This document shows, in pieces, positions 21,265 to 32,347 of a stretch of DNA of 64,000 nt (position 1 is the stretch's first letter; each line of letters starts with the position of its first letter). The stretch lies in the NCBI GenBank assembly GCA_030549775.1, contig CM060173.1:30384032-30448031 (forward strand), given 5' to 3'. The notes beneath the pieces were generated by a model. The model had not been told where the DNA came from and ran no database searches. It was given only the letters and a program-made list of their open reading frames with translations. This DNA comes from Tamarix chinensis (lineage: Eukaryota; Streptophyta; Magnoliopsida; Caryophyllales; Tamaricaceae). The translations under genes were made by a program, and so were the position numbers.

Positions 21265-22974
21265 TAATAATAGTAAAAGTAATAGTAATAGTAAATATAA
21301 CTATTATAATGCTAAGGTTGTAGCCTTTTAACTAGTATACCATAGTTATAAATATTTCTGAAATTAGGTTAGGTAATAAGAGTGATAAATAATAATAATA
21401 ATATTAATAATGGTAATAATAATAATAATAATAATGATACAAAACTAATAATAATAATAGTAATATAAAGGATAATACTATTAATATTACTAAAAATTAT
21501 TAACACTTATAGAAAATAGTTTTAAGGCTGGGTGAGTTGGAGTACCACCTAAGGTTGGTGGCGGTGTGTTGCGGCAATGACAGAAGCGGTGGAGGAGAGA
21601 GAGAGGTGGAAAGATGGATATGTAGGCTAAGAGAGAGGGAGTGGAGGGGTGTTTGAGGTGGTGGAAGGTGTAGTAGGTGGAGAGGGGTGGAATGGAGGTG
21701 GTGTTGCAACTGGGAGTGGTGGCGCACGACGGTTGGCGTAGTGGTTGAAGGTGGTGGAAGATGGAGAAAGTAGAAGGAGAGGAAGGTAGGGGAGATGAAG
21801 GTATGAGAAGGTAGGGGAAGGTTCATTAGATGTTTTGAGGGTGGAGGAGGTGCTAGTTGCGGCGGGATTGGCGGCGGAAAGCGATGTGAGGGGCGACGAG
21901 GGGCTAGAATGGGCTGGTCGGGTTGACAAATTTGCATGGCCGGGGCGGCTCGTGTAGGTAAAAATAGGGGATGATGGTGGCTCGGTATTGTAGAGGGAGA
22001 TGTAGGGAAGTTTTTAGTGGGAGGCGTTTGCGGTGGCGGTCATCGACGGAGGTGGGGTAAGGATTTGTTGGGGCGGCGGCAGACAGCTGAGTTTATGGGC
22101 TTACGAAAAAGGGAGCTTGATTATGGCTTCCCTTGGGGTGTATTTATAGGCTAATTGAAGGGGAAAACGACAAAGGGAGAAGAAGACAGTTGGGGGTAGG
22201 TGAGGCAGGTCGCCGAACGGCGATGGCTAGCGGCGTATGCCCTACGAATTGCAGTGTACGTTTGGCTCGGGGTAGGGGAAAAAGGAAAGGGTGGCAGCAC
22301 ACATGAGGAGGGGGGACGAGTAGGCTGGGTCAAAAATAGAAAGAAAACGATGGGGGTGGCAGGGGAGGATAGCCGGACAGAGCAGGTGGCCGTCGGCAGG
22401 CTCAAGGCTGCAGGTCGAGGGTTGCAGTCAGTGTGAGGAAGAAGAAGATAGGGCGGGGTGGACCAGGAGGTCCAGGGAAAGAAAGAAAAGAAGGAAGAGA
22501 CGGTTCGGCCAGGCGGAACCGGCGAGGATGAGGGTGACATGGCTTGGGCTGCGCGAGACGGGCCAGGGAGGAGAGTTTGGGTCACGGGCTGGCCTAAACT
22601 TGGGAGGAGAAGGAAAAATAAGGACAGGAGAAAGAAAGAAAAATGAAAAGAAATGAGAAAAGGAAAAAGGATAAAATGGTTAGGTCATGGGTATTTGGTC
22701 TTTATTTATTTATATATTTATGTTAGATATTTTAATTTAATAACAATTATTTTAAGTATAATAATTAAATCCATTTGTAGATTAATTGGGCTATTTTGGG
22801 TAAGTTTTCATAGTAAAATGTCCAAATTTTCCCTAAATAATATATTTATTATTTTCTCCTAGTTTTACCTTAATTAATTCCACTTAGTTTTTAATAAAAT
22901 AATTTATTTACTTAATTCTCCTAATAAATCCCTATTTTGTCATAATTCTTAAATTAGGGTTTGGGGGTATTTCA
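18336..22974 (-). mobile_element. TK4 3' LTR, about 4.6 kb
   Basis: Plus-strand ends are TGTAACACCCCCAAA and TTTGGGGGTATTTCA, nearly inverted copies of each other. The first 780 bases match the remnant at 27843-28620. It contains hairpin-like repeats (19060-19190), dense AAT/ATT repeats (20640-21480) and a purine-rich tract (21500-22650). No protein-coding gene was found. Confidence 0.88.
20640..21480. repeat. AAT/ATT trinucleotide repeat cluster in the TK4 LTR
   Basis: Several long (AAT)n runs, the longest at about 20717-20755, 20941-20985 and 21211-21264, in degenerate AATA/GATA sequence. Apparent Ile-rich reading frames here are a product of the repeat. Confidence 0.9.
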
Positions 22975-22994
22975 TCACTAACCCCTTAAAGAAA
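22975..22994 (-). promoter_or_regulatory. TK4 polypurine tract
   Basis: The minus strand reads CTTTAAGGGGTTAGTGA next to the 3' LTR. Position and G-rich run fit the polypurine primer, with a few pyrimidine interruptions. Confidence 0.6.
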
Positions 22995-23173
22995 GACTTC
23001 GTCCCTGAAGTCACTCGCAACTTTCCTAAGGTTAAGGATAGGATGTTCTAAGAAGATAGGGACAGTTGTTCTAAGTAACTATACAACTACCCCCTTAAAT
23101 AAAGTTTGCTAGGGATGGTCGTACCTACAGCGAAGAGTTCCGGATATGCTTCACGCATATCTTTCTCAGATTC

Positions 23174-23530
23174 CTAGGTGGCTTCTTCTGATCCTTGTCG
23201 ACTCCACAGGATCTTAACAAGGGGAAATGCACTTGTGCAGGTCCTCCGTAGCTTGGTATCGAGTATCCACACTAGTCGCTCTTCATAGGTCAAGGAGTCA
23301 TCCAATTCTATCTCATCTGGATGGATCACATGGGACGGGTCAGCAATGTACTTCCGTAACTTTGAGACATAGAACACATTATGAACTTGAGCCAACTCTG
23401 GAGGGAGAGCCAATCGATAGGCAACCTCACCTATCCACTCAAGGACCTCAAAGGGGTCGATGTACCTCGGGCTTAACTTCCCCTTTCTGCCAAACCTCTG
23501 AAGGCCCTTCGTGGGAGAGACCCTCAACAA
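23174..23530 (-). pseudogene. TK4 integrase tail and chromodomain
   Basis: An open stretch of 118 codons at the 3' end of pol. It contains the integrase C-terminal block RKGKLSPRYIDPFEVLEWIG, then VAYRLALPPELAQVHNVFYV and SKLRKYIADPSHV. This passes into a chromodomain (about residues 80-118) with YEERLVWILD and LVKILWSRQGSEEAT. In chromoviruses this domain binds modified histones and steers integration to heterochromatin. The fragment itself has no stop, but the polyprotein upstream is broken, so it is not an independent gene. Confidence 0.88.
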
Positions 23531-24496
23531 TACCTTTTCCCAGGCTTAAAGTCACCCTCTCAGCGTTTCCAATCTGCATAACTCTTCTGTCTGCTCTAGG
23601 TTTTCCTCATCCAGTCCTAAACCTACCGAATGTGCTTAGTCATCTCCTCGATCAGCTCGGGCCCTAACACTATTGTCTCACTGATGTCATTCCAACACAA
23701 GGGGTCTGACACTTCTGCCTGTACAAAGCTTCAAAGGGAGCCATCCCAATACTAGCGTGGTAGTTGTTGTTGTACAAGAACTCTATTAGATGTAGGCGTT
23801 CCTCCCAACTACCCTGAAAATCCAACACACATGCCCTTAACATATCCTCTAGGGTCTGTATAGTCCGCTCTATCTGCCCATCAGTGGCAGGATCGAAAGC
23901 TGTGTTCATCTTCAACCTTGTCTCTAAGACCTCCTGTATCTTTCCTCAGAAATGGGAGACGAACCTCGAATCCCGATCTGACACGATATTCGTTGGAACC
24001 CCATGACAGCTGACCACAAACTTCATATAAGCCCTCGCTAGTGATCCATACTCCATGTGGACTTCATCGAAATGAACACGACTGCCTTAGTCAATCTATC
24101 CACGACAACCCAAATGGTGTCACAACCGTTCCTAGTCCTTGGTAACCCACTGATGAAATCCATAGAGATGGAGTCCCACTTCCATCTTGGTACCTCTAAC
24201 GGCTGAAGTAGTCCTATAGGCCTCCGGTATTCGATCTTAACCTTTTGACACACCAGATATCGGGACACAAACTTGGTAACTTCCCGCTTCATGCAGGGCC
24301 ACCGGTAGATCTTCCTCAGGTCCTTGTACAATTTATCTCCCCCAGGATGGACTGAATAAGGGGTCTGATGTCCTTCCTCCATGATACGGCATTTTAGATC
24401 TGAAAATTTCTGCGGTACACACCATCGACCCTTGAACCAAAGGCTGCCATCCTCATGAATGCTGAACCCTTTTGCATGGCCTTCCTGCATCTTTCA
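23531..24496 (-). pseudogene. TK4 integrase, zinc-binding and catalytic core
   Basis: The zinc-binding region HPGGDKLYKDLRKIYRWPC...SRYLVCQKVK keeps its histidines and last cysteine, but the first cysteine is Tyr (family: RCLVCQ). The catalytic core shows all three acidic positions: Asp in SMDFISGLPRT, Asp in IVSDRDSRF, Glu in DGQIERTIQTLEDM. A frameshift separates the first Asp block (ends near 24038) from HGVPTNIVSDRD, and a TGA replaces Trp after SRFVSHF. Integrase would insert the element cDNA; this copy cannot be translated whole. Confidence 0.88.
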
Positions 24497-24639
24497 TCAG
24501 ATCCTATCAAGCTTACTATCTCCGCTCTGACTAGCCCGAATCTCTTTAAAAATGGTGGGGGTGAGTGTTAGGGCACTCATGCGAGCCTCAAGATCCCCTT
24601 GTGGAACCAACTCAACCTCCAATCCCGATAGCTCACCTA

Positions 24640-25130
24640 TGACCCTATTAGCAACCACACAACATAATGTAGAATGAGAGGTCTTCCTACTCAAAGAGTC
24701 CACCACTACGTTGGCCTTACCCTTGTGGTAGGTCAACTCAATGTCGTAGTCTTTGACAAGCTCCAACCACCTCCTTTATCTTATGTTAATCTCCTTCTAG
24801 GTGAAAATGTACTCGAGGCTCTTATGGTCTATGAAGAAATTGCACTTCGTCCCGTACAAGTAATGTCTCCAAACTTTTGGGGAAATAACCACAACAGCTA
24901 ACTCTAGGTCATGGGTAGGATAGTTCTGCTCATGCTGCTTCAGCTGACGGGAGGCATACGCGACCACCTTCCCCTTCTGCATTAACACACACCCAAACCC
25001 GTGCTTAGAGGCGTCACTAAATACCTCGAACTCCTCGGACCCCTCGAGTAGGGTCAACACCAGTGTGGTGGCCAACCTCCTCTTCAACTCCTAGAAGGCT
25101 CCCTCACATGTCTCATCCCACTAGAATCTG
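24640..25130 (-). pseudogene. TK4 RNase H
   Basis: The stretch 24797-25087 encodes [20 protein letters not shown] and later [17 protein letters not shown], the Ty3/gypsy RNase H core. After this block two Gln codons have become stops (the region between LEYIFT and RRWLELVKDYD), and upstream two more Gln-to-stop changes lie before ELKRRL and WDETCEG. The tail YHKGKANVVVDSLSRK at about 24650-24710 is the usual end of the domain. RNase H would remove the RNA template during reverse transcription. Confidence 0.85.
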
Positions 25131-25775
25131 GTAGTCTTCTTCAATAGATTGGTTAACGGTCGAGCAATCCGTGAGAAATTCTATACAAACCTCCTATAAT
25201 ACCCAGCCAATCCCAGAAAACTTCGAACCTCGGATATGTTCATAGGAGGCTTCCAATCCGTGATGGCCACAACCTTGACAGGGTCCACTACCACTCCCTT
25301 TGTTGATACTATATGTCCTAAGAAAGCTACCTCCTGGAGCCAAAATAGTGCGTAGGTGTTGCTCATGCTCCTTGTTCCCTTGAGAGTATACCAAGATGTC
25401 ATCAATGAACACTACAAAAAATTGATCAAGGAATGGCCTGAATATCCTCATCATTATATCCGTGAAAACCACAGGTGCATTCGTGAGCTCAAATGGTATC
25501 ATCGTAAACTCGTAGTGCCCATACCGAGTTCAGAAGGCGGTCTTCATAATATCAGCATCCGCGATCCTCAACTGGAGGTACCCGGACCTCAGATCGATCT
25601 TAGAGAATATCATGACACCCTTCAACTGGTCAAAGAGATCATCAATCCTCGGGAGCAGATACTGGTTCTTCACTGTCAGTTGGTTCAGACCTCGGTAGTC
25701 GATGTAAAGACGGAGACTACCATCCTTCTTCTTCATGAACAAGACCAATTCTCCCTAGGGTGACACACTCGTCCG
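25131..25775 (-). pseudogene. TK4 reverse transcriptase
   Basis: Blocks in order: [60 protein letters not shown] (catalytic F-I-D-D at 25398-25409), then [20 protein letters not shown] and [21 protein letters not shown] interrupts the frame right after KTAF where the family has Arg (CGA to TGA). About 45 bases are missing between HLRTIL and FWLQEVAF, which also shifts the frame. The active-site Asp pair is intact but the protein cannot be made in one piece. Confidence 0.88.
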
Positions 25776-26059
25776 GATGTACCTATGTTCCAACAACTCC
25801 TCTAGTTGAGCCTTCAGTTCCTTTGGCTCCACCGGTGCCATCCGGTCGGGTGCTCTCATGACGGGCTCAGCTCTTGGCACCAGTTTGATCTTAAAATTAA
25901 TCTCTCAAACTAGGGGCATACCCATTTTCTCCTCTAGAAACACATATGGAAACTCATTGGCTATTGGAATACTATCTAGGGTGGCCAAGTCCTTATCCAG
26001 CTCTTGAACACTACACAAGTATAGGGAATACCCCTTTTGGACCAAAGAGTGCAGAGTCA

Positions 26060-26470
26060 CTACCGACACTACCTTAGTGGAAGACTTAGGCTGGGTCCTT
26101 CTGTATGAAACCCTAGTCCCCTTTAGGCCTCATAAGATCACGTGCTCCTGGGCACAATCAATGACAGTCTTGTATCTCCCCAACATGTCCATCCCCAGAA
26201 TCATGTCTAAATCCTTCAAATCCATCCCAATTAGGTCCACTAGAAAATATACCCCCTATAACTAAGGCCACATCAGAGAACAACCAAATACATTCCACTC
26301 TATCCCCAGATGGAAACATTACAGACCAGTTAATTCTAGAATCATGTAATAGTCCAGCCTTAGCAGTAAAAGCAGACGAAATAAATGATATGGTAGCACC
26401 CGAATTAAATAGTACATGTACCGGTAATGAGTAGGCAGTGAACGTACCTGTAATGACGTCAATCTGGCGA
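26060..26470 (-). pseudogene. TK4 aspartic protease
   Basis: The minus strand reads VLFNSGATISFIS where the retropepsin family has VLFDSGAT.SFIS. The catalytic Asp is thus Asn (codon at 26404-26406), a G-to-A change that should abolish cleavage of the polyprotein. The flanking GTFTAYSLPVHV block confirms the identity. The region to 26060 carries the second half of the domain and aligns with the TK2 remnant that starts at 28621. Confidence 0.82.
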
Positions 26471-26479
26471 TCACCCTCT

Positions 26480-27578
26480 ACCTAGCTGATCACATTCAGA
26501 CGTTCGCCTGACTGGCCTCCCCGCTGAGGAAAAGTACTGGGTCCCTGAGGCCTTCCCCTAACCTCTCTAGCTGCGGCACCGGCTGCGGCAGGTGCTCGCT
26601 GGTAATGCTGTGGGGCTCTTGTCTGGAGGTGCTGCTAATACACCTGTTGCTGGGATACTAGGGCTCCTCCCTATGGCGCTTGACGGGGCTGATACTGCTG
26701 GGAACAGGGTGGTCTCCAGCACTCGATTGCTCGGTGGCCCAATTTCCCACAATTTAGGTAGGTCACCAACCTACCTCCACAGTTTCTTCCTAGGTGGTTC
26801 CATCCACACTGTCTACATGAGCCTCCCCTCGGCGGCCCCTGACCTCTGCTGTGATCTCGTGGTGGGGATCTCCTCGGCCCTTTCATCAATGGCTAGGTTC
26901 TGCTCCCTAAACTATATCCCTCGGGTTTCCTCTTCTCGAGGATAGTTGTCTGCTCCTATATCAGGGTGGCGGCGAGGCAAGCACGCTCATAAAGTGTCAC
27001 TAGATCAGTGAAGGGTATCGCACCCATTATTCTTCGGATGCTAAAATTCAACCCTTGATCAAATTGGAACACCACCGTGGACTCATTGGTGGCAATCCTA
27101 GGGGAAAAACATAACAGCTCGGTGAAATGAGCGTAGTACTGGTGCACATTCATGGATCCTTGAGAGAGCTACATAAATTCTCGAAGCTTGTCCCTCTTCA
27201 AGCTCTCAGGGTAAAATTGGGAGTGGAGGGCAGTCTTGAATGTTTTCCAATTCACCGAGGGACCATCCCGACCACGGTATTCGACCCACCAGGTGTCTGC
27301 CACACCTCTCAAAAAGAATGCCGCTATGTTGGGCTGCCGAGCTGGGGGCAGTCCACTGCCTCGAAGGTGTGATCCATATCTCAGATCCACCCTTCAAGGA
27401 TCACGAGGTCCTCCTCGCCTGAGTACATTAGAGGATGGTGCCTGGTAACCCTCCTCAGCCAATCTTCACCAATTCCCTCGGGGTGGTGGGGGTGCAGTGC
27501 CGATACAACAGGTTGTCACTGCACGAACTCCATAAAGGCCTCAAACACCTCCTCGAGTCTGCCTATGCGTCTGTTCAT
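26480..27578 (-). pseudogene. TK4 gag (capsid and nucleocapsid)
   Basis: Starts at an ATG near 27578 (MNRRIGRLEEVFEAFMEFVQ followed at once by a stop). The capsid region contains FLRGVADTWW and FYPESLKRDKLREFM. The nucleocapsid has a zinc knuckle CRQCGWNHLGRNC (C-x2-C-x3-H-x4-C) and a second one in which the first Cys is Tyr (YLNCGKLGHRAIEC). Gag would form the particle and bind the RNA. Frames change several times, so it is a pseudogene. Confidence 0.85.
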
Positions 27579-27827
27579 CGTGAGTGGATGCTGCACAAGA
27601 AAAGGGACATTAGGTGTGGACCCCTTTTACAGGTTGACGCATTTATTTCAGGCTATGACTCTTCTTCAAAATATTTCTATTCTACCCTTTTGTTTCCTCA
27701 CGGTGGCTCGGACTTAGGAAGTTTAAAAACAGGAGAGCTTTATCAAGGTGAAAAACACTTTAAAACTTGGTAAAAACTCCACAATTCAAATTTGGTTTGA
27801 AAATTAGGTGTGGTTTCAAGAACTGAC
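27579..27827 (-). other. TK4 untranslated leader between PBS and gag
   Basis: About 250 bases between the primer-binding site and the gag start. No motif stands out. Confidence 0.5.
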
Positions 27828-27839
27828 GCTCTAATACCA
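27828..27839 (-). promoter_or_regulatory. TK4 primer-binding site (initiator Met tRNA)
   Basis: The minus strand reads TGGTATTAGAGC, one mismatch from TGGTATCAGAGC, the complement of the 3' end of plant initiator methionine tRNA. It starts three bases inside the 5' LTR. Confidence 0.88.
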
Positions 27840-27842
27840 ACT

Positions 27843-28620
27843 TGTAACACCCCCAAATTTACTACTGAAAATTTTCATTTAATTAAAAGGGTTTAACGGA
27901 AGCGGAAAGATAAAACCGTAAACTCGAGGGTATTACCGCCACACTTAGTACCAGATCGGTTCACTCCTACCGTTCTAGCACTAAGTACTAAGGCTAAAAA
28001 TGGTTAACATTAAACACAAGACACTAATAAAAACATAAGTTATTAGTAAAGTACAAGTTATATAGAAATCAGACTGTGGTTTAGGATTACAATCCAAAGA
28101 GTATGTAACTAGAGTTTTTCAAAACATAAAGCGCCGTATGATATAACATAACTAAAATAAAAATAATACATGATCCAAAAAGAAAATAGAGCCCGGCCGA
28201 GTCACTCTCAATTCCTAGATCAGGTCTAGGCTCCACGCTCAGCCCCACCCGATGCCTCGTAAGTATCGTAGGCATCAAAGACGTCATCCCCTACTTGCAC
28301 AAGCTCAGATAGGTCTTCTCCTCGTGGGAATGAGCAACACCCATGATACAGGTGATCAGTATGCTATGTACTGAGTAAGGTAACATATGCGCTAATGCCA
28401 AATATAAAAAAACATACAACTTAGCACACATAGCACAATCACATAGGCAACATGTAACAATACAGATGATGAAGGCCGACTCAGACTTATTTTCTTTTGG
28501 GATCTCTGTTAATATAGTCATTTCACACCATAATATTTATCAATCCATGCGAGTGCGGGAACCCCACTATTATAGCCGATGGATCGGTCACTTATAGGGC
28601 ATAATGCACCTAACCACTAT
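27843..28620 (-). mobile_element. TK4 5' LTR, 778 bp remnant
   Basis: Matches the first 780 bases of the 3' LTR with roughly 9% differences by eye, most of them transitions. It stops inside the repeat AACCACTATT, where the sequence passes directly to the TK2 protease region. The missing 3.9 kb includes the part that should contain the promoter in this orientation. Confidence 0.85.
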
Positions 28621-30412
28621 TTCTGATACTACCTTCATAGAAGGGTTAGGTTCACACTTTTGATAGGAGACCCTAACACCCTTTGGTCCTTAAAGAACCA
28701 TATTCTCCTACACAATCTATTAATGCTCAATATTTTCCCAACATATCCATGCCCACAATCACATCAAAATTGTGTAACTCTAGTTCAATGAGATCTAAGG
28801 GAAACCCTAATTCCTTATTATTAAGACCACCCCTCTATAGATCCTAGAGCATACAATTCTATCCCTTGAACGTAAGATAACAGAAGGAGAGATACTACAA
28901 GTAGGAGATAAAGCATCTCTTGATACAAATTTAAATGAGATAAAAGAATGCAATGACCCAATGTCAAATAACATACTTACGAAAGAGGTAGAAATAGTGA
29001 CTATACTAATCACCACATCGATATAACATTCTACCTCACATTAACTAATAAAATTTAGGAATCCATCCAAATGAACTCATATAGCACTACCCAACCTTTG
29101 ACCTTGCTCAAATATACTGGGCTTCTAACCCCTGGGCTAATTAGAATGGCTGAAAACACTAGCTAGTGATAGAGAAACTCTCTTAGTTCATGGTTGTAGC
29201 TACTAAGTAGATCCGGTTCTAAGTGCTCAAGATTAAATCTTTTGAACATTTCCACCTCCATAATGATGCTCATAAACCTTATGTCCCATCATACCACAAC
29301 CATGGAAAATAACCTTGTTACCCTCATAATCCACCCCTAGATGATCTGCACCACAATGCTTATAGTTTTAGTATCTCTCTTCAAATCATCCCCCATACTA
29401 ACCTCCTGATCAAGGTGATAACCCCATACTCTAACCATATATAGGTAACATGCTACCTCTAGAGTAGGCCTTCTTTCTATTACTGGGACACTAGCGGCCC
29501 TTGAGCTTCCTTTACCTCCCAACTAGGCACTCCTGGCCTGGATAACTCAAGAAGCTTCCATATCCTCCTCGTACATCCCAACCATGTATGGCAGGGCTAC
29601 ACCCGCCAACAACTCCTAATACATGATCCCTAAGCCAATCTTAAAGTAGTGAATTTACATCGCCTTGCTAACCTCCAAATCATGAGTGAGCTGGACCAAA
29701 TTTGTGAATCTTATATAGTAATCATGTATTAACATGCCTCCCTACTAAAGGGCCATAAAATTATCGTACTTTAGCTTCCACCATGCATTTGCTCATCCCC
29801 TCAGTTAATATACAACCATGTTGACCCTCTTGTCCAATGGGTTCCCAAAAGTGGTGAATGTTTTTAACATGATGTCAGGGTTCTCTTTACCCTCAAAGAT
29901 CAGTGGATGATGATGTCCAGCTCACTTTAGCCAATACTCTAGAACTAGTGCAGGCACTAGTACTAGCAGCAACTATAGTGCTTGAAGCTGACCTACCATG
30001 TAAGCACTAACAGTCTCCATGAATGCCTCGATACACTCGTAATTGTCCTGGTAGCCATTGACTCCAAAGACTAGGATTAATTAGAAAAAACCAACTATAA
30101 AGCTGCAAGACTCACCTAACCAAATTAACACAAATATTTATGATGCATTCCCAACCCTCTCTCACTCAGAGATACTTATAAGTTTGAAAACACTTGAGCC
30201 TTTAGCTAAATATTTAAGATGGTTGGGAAATCATTAAAATAATAGGTGGTTTTGGATTAAAACATTATAAAGGTCAAGAAATTGGTAATAATATTCTAAT
30301 ACCAACTTGAGGTATAAGATAAAATATTTAAAATGATATAGTGGTATCAGGTCTGATACCAACATGTGGTACCATCTAAAAGTCTTTGAAATGAATTAAT
30401 TCTTAAAATCAA
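28621..30412 (-). pseudogene. TK2 gag and protease remnants
   Basis: The minus-strand protease motif reads MLFDIGSLHSFIS near 28960-28990 (family LFDSGASHSFIS; Asp kept, Ser and Ala lost). Nucleocapsid knuckle remnants C-G-A-D-H-L-G and CGMMGHKVYE lie near 29265-29350. The gag capsid region continues to about 30060. The left end at 28621 aligns with TK4 near 26062. Frames are broken throughout. Confidence 0.75.
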
Positions 30413-30424
30413 GCTCTAATACCA
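30413..30424 (-). promoter_or_regulatory. TK2 primer-binding site (initiator Met tRNA)
   Basis: The minus strand reads TGGTATTAGAGC, identical to the TK4 site, three bases from the LTR. Confidence 0.85.
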
Positions 30425-30427
30425 ACC

Positions 30428-32347
30428 TCTAACACCCCCATTTTTTACTATAAAAAAATGCGGTTTTAAAACATTAGGGAAGTGGAAAATTACCAAAAAA
30501 AAAAACTAGGAAAAATGGGGTGTTATTGCCACACCAAACATAGATAAGATGCTTATCGCCCTATGTTATATACAATGATAAGAAAACCAACAAAAACCAA
30601 ATAAGATAATAATGTGTGCAAAGGTAAGATGTATGAATACTATGATAAAATGATCACAAAGCTAGACCTCTACAAGTCCCTAAAATATCTGAATGCATAG
30701 AATAAGGTAAATAGAAATTATGAAATAAATGGAAATAAGACAACAAAGAGCAAGGCCAAAAAAATCTAGTCCATTAAGGGACTACACAAAGATCTATAGC
30801 TATATAAGCTCTCTATCCCTAAGCCTAATGAAAGATAAGCTACTACTGCCCATCCTCAAAAACCTGCACATGGTCTTCTACTTGTGGGATTGATCAAGTA
30901 ACCAAAAAACAGGCACATCAATACACTACGTATTGAATAATCCAAGTTACCTCTTCAATGGAAGTCACAAGCATTCATGGCCAAGGCATAAAAAAAAGAA
31001 AGAAATCATGCTAAACACCTATCATGCTCATACCATACAATTTGATATAAGTGCTCTACCATAGTCATATAAAGCATCAAAATTTCATTCTAAGCATAGA
31101 CTTAGATAACTCATAACTCATCATGCTTACAAATACAACATACCTATCATAGATAGCAATGTAAGAATGATAACAAATTATTCCATATCTATATAGAATT
31201 TTTTATTATCTACTTACAGGAGTATTCCACTAGGTCCATTTTCCATTCTATTAGATTAATTATTTATAAGCCACTATTCATTTTTCTTTTCTTATTTTCC
31301 TATTGAGCAATAGGATGATTATCACTCTATGGTCTCAGATACCATGGAAGCCGATTCAAACCAAAGGACATAATGTTTAGTCTAATCCAAGGAACTTTTA
31401 ATGGGCATACAGTTTGACAAAAGTCAAGTAAACATCAATAAACAACTTAGGTGACCAGACTTTTAGTATTGATACCCCTTAGTATGTCATCATTGTATAG
31501 AGTAGATAAGGCGCCAAGATATATTGGGATCTTACCCGAAGGTAAATCCCAAAAGCACCAATAAATGCCCAAAGGCATACTAACCCCTAATAGCTTATTC
31601 GGGATCGGGTAATCTAAACCCATGTAAACATCAATCATTTTTTATTTTAAGTGATTAATGTGTTGTTTTCTAAGGTTATGTTATCACATAAGGCCCATAT
31701 AACAACCAAACAAAACATCCACCTAGTTCTTGAAATTTAACCATTTTTATCCTCCAAACCATGTGGGTGGATCTTTATTAATTCTTAGCCAAGTTTAATT
31801 CAACCCATTAAGATAATTCATTTAGGACAAGAATCCAAATTACATCATCTCATTGTAGTATCAAAGCATACTCATTTTAATTTTTCCATTAAAACCTCCC
31901 AAAGGTACTTAATAAGAATACAACTATGAACCATTTAATTCCCCCAATAATACAAGTGTTTAGGAGCTCAGGGTATTTCAGCTGATGAAACTAAGTAGGG
32001 AAAATAGATGATAATGGTTATTTATAGCCTATGAATTGGTCAAGGAATCAGTGAGGATATGCAACAAATGAAAAAAAAATCCTAATTTTATTGTTTGAAT
32101 TTGGATTAAATAGTTAAATTTATCAATAAGAGGTTGACTTCCATTCTAGAGCTCAAATAGTGATTTCTGGATAATGTAGGTCAAGATATTCCAAAAAATA
32201 TATATATCAAACACAAGAAAGAAAATGGCATATTGGTGTGGGAAGCAAATCTCTCAAATGTGCAGTGATAATCTAGAATGAATCATATGTTCTAGAGTCG
32301 TACAGAGAAGAGAGGAATAAGAAGATAAAGGGTGAGGTCATACCTTT
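30428..32347 (-). mobile_element. TK2 5' LTR, first segment
   Basis: Begins TCTAACACCCCC (TG eroded to TC) and follows the left TK2 LTR closely, including the blocks around 31340-31700 and 32240-32340. It breaks at 32347 in CCTTT, where CR1 is inserted, and resumes at 36605. Confidence 0.85.
32343..32347 (+). repeat. CR1 target-site duplication, left copy (CCTTT)
   Basis: CCTTT precedes CR1 and is repeated exactly at 36605-36609. Confidence 0.85.

Larger units (their letters stand above)
18336..28620 (-). mobile_element. TK4, Tekay-like Ty3/gypsy element with truncated 5' LTR
   Basis: Minus-strand element inserted in the TK3 LTR. Plus-strand order: 3' LTR 18336-22974, polypurine tract, chromodomain, integrase, RNase H, RT, protease, gag (23174-27578), PBS 27828-27839, 5' LTR remnant 27843-28620. 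The chromodomain after integrase and the long LTRs point to the Tekay/Del chromovirus clade. The bases before the element are CTATA; the partner duplication was lost in the deletion at 28620. Confidence 0.9.

Noticed and set aside
20668..21331. Ile-rich open frames
   Set aside because: Produced by AAT/ATT arrays in the TK4 LTR.
21500..22646. Open frames on both strands in the purine-rich TK4 LTR tract
   Set aside because: Same compositional effect as in TK3; the position mirrors the TK3 tract and no protein family is recognisable.
23227..23667. Plus-strand frames opposite TK4 pol and gag (also near 25356-25763, 26592-26945 and 27127-27773)
   Set aside because: They are antisense shadows of the minus-strand gag-pol and encode no known domain.
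27828..27839. Short matches to initiator Met tRNA (also at 30413, 36371 and 60907)
   Set aside because: They are 12-base primer-binding sites of retrotransposons, not tRNA genes; no cloverleaf can be formed around them.
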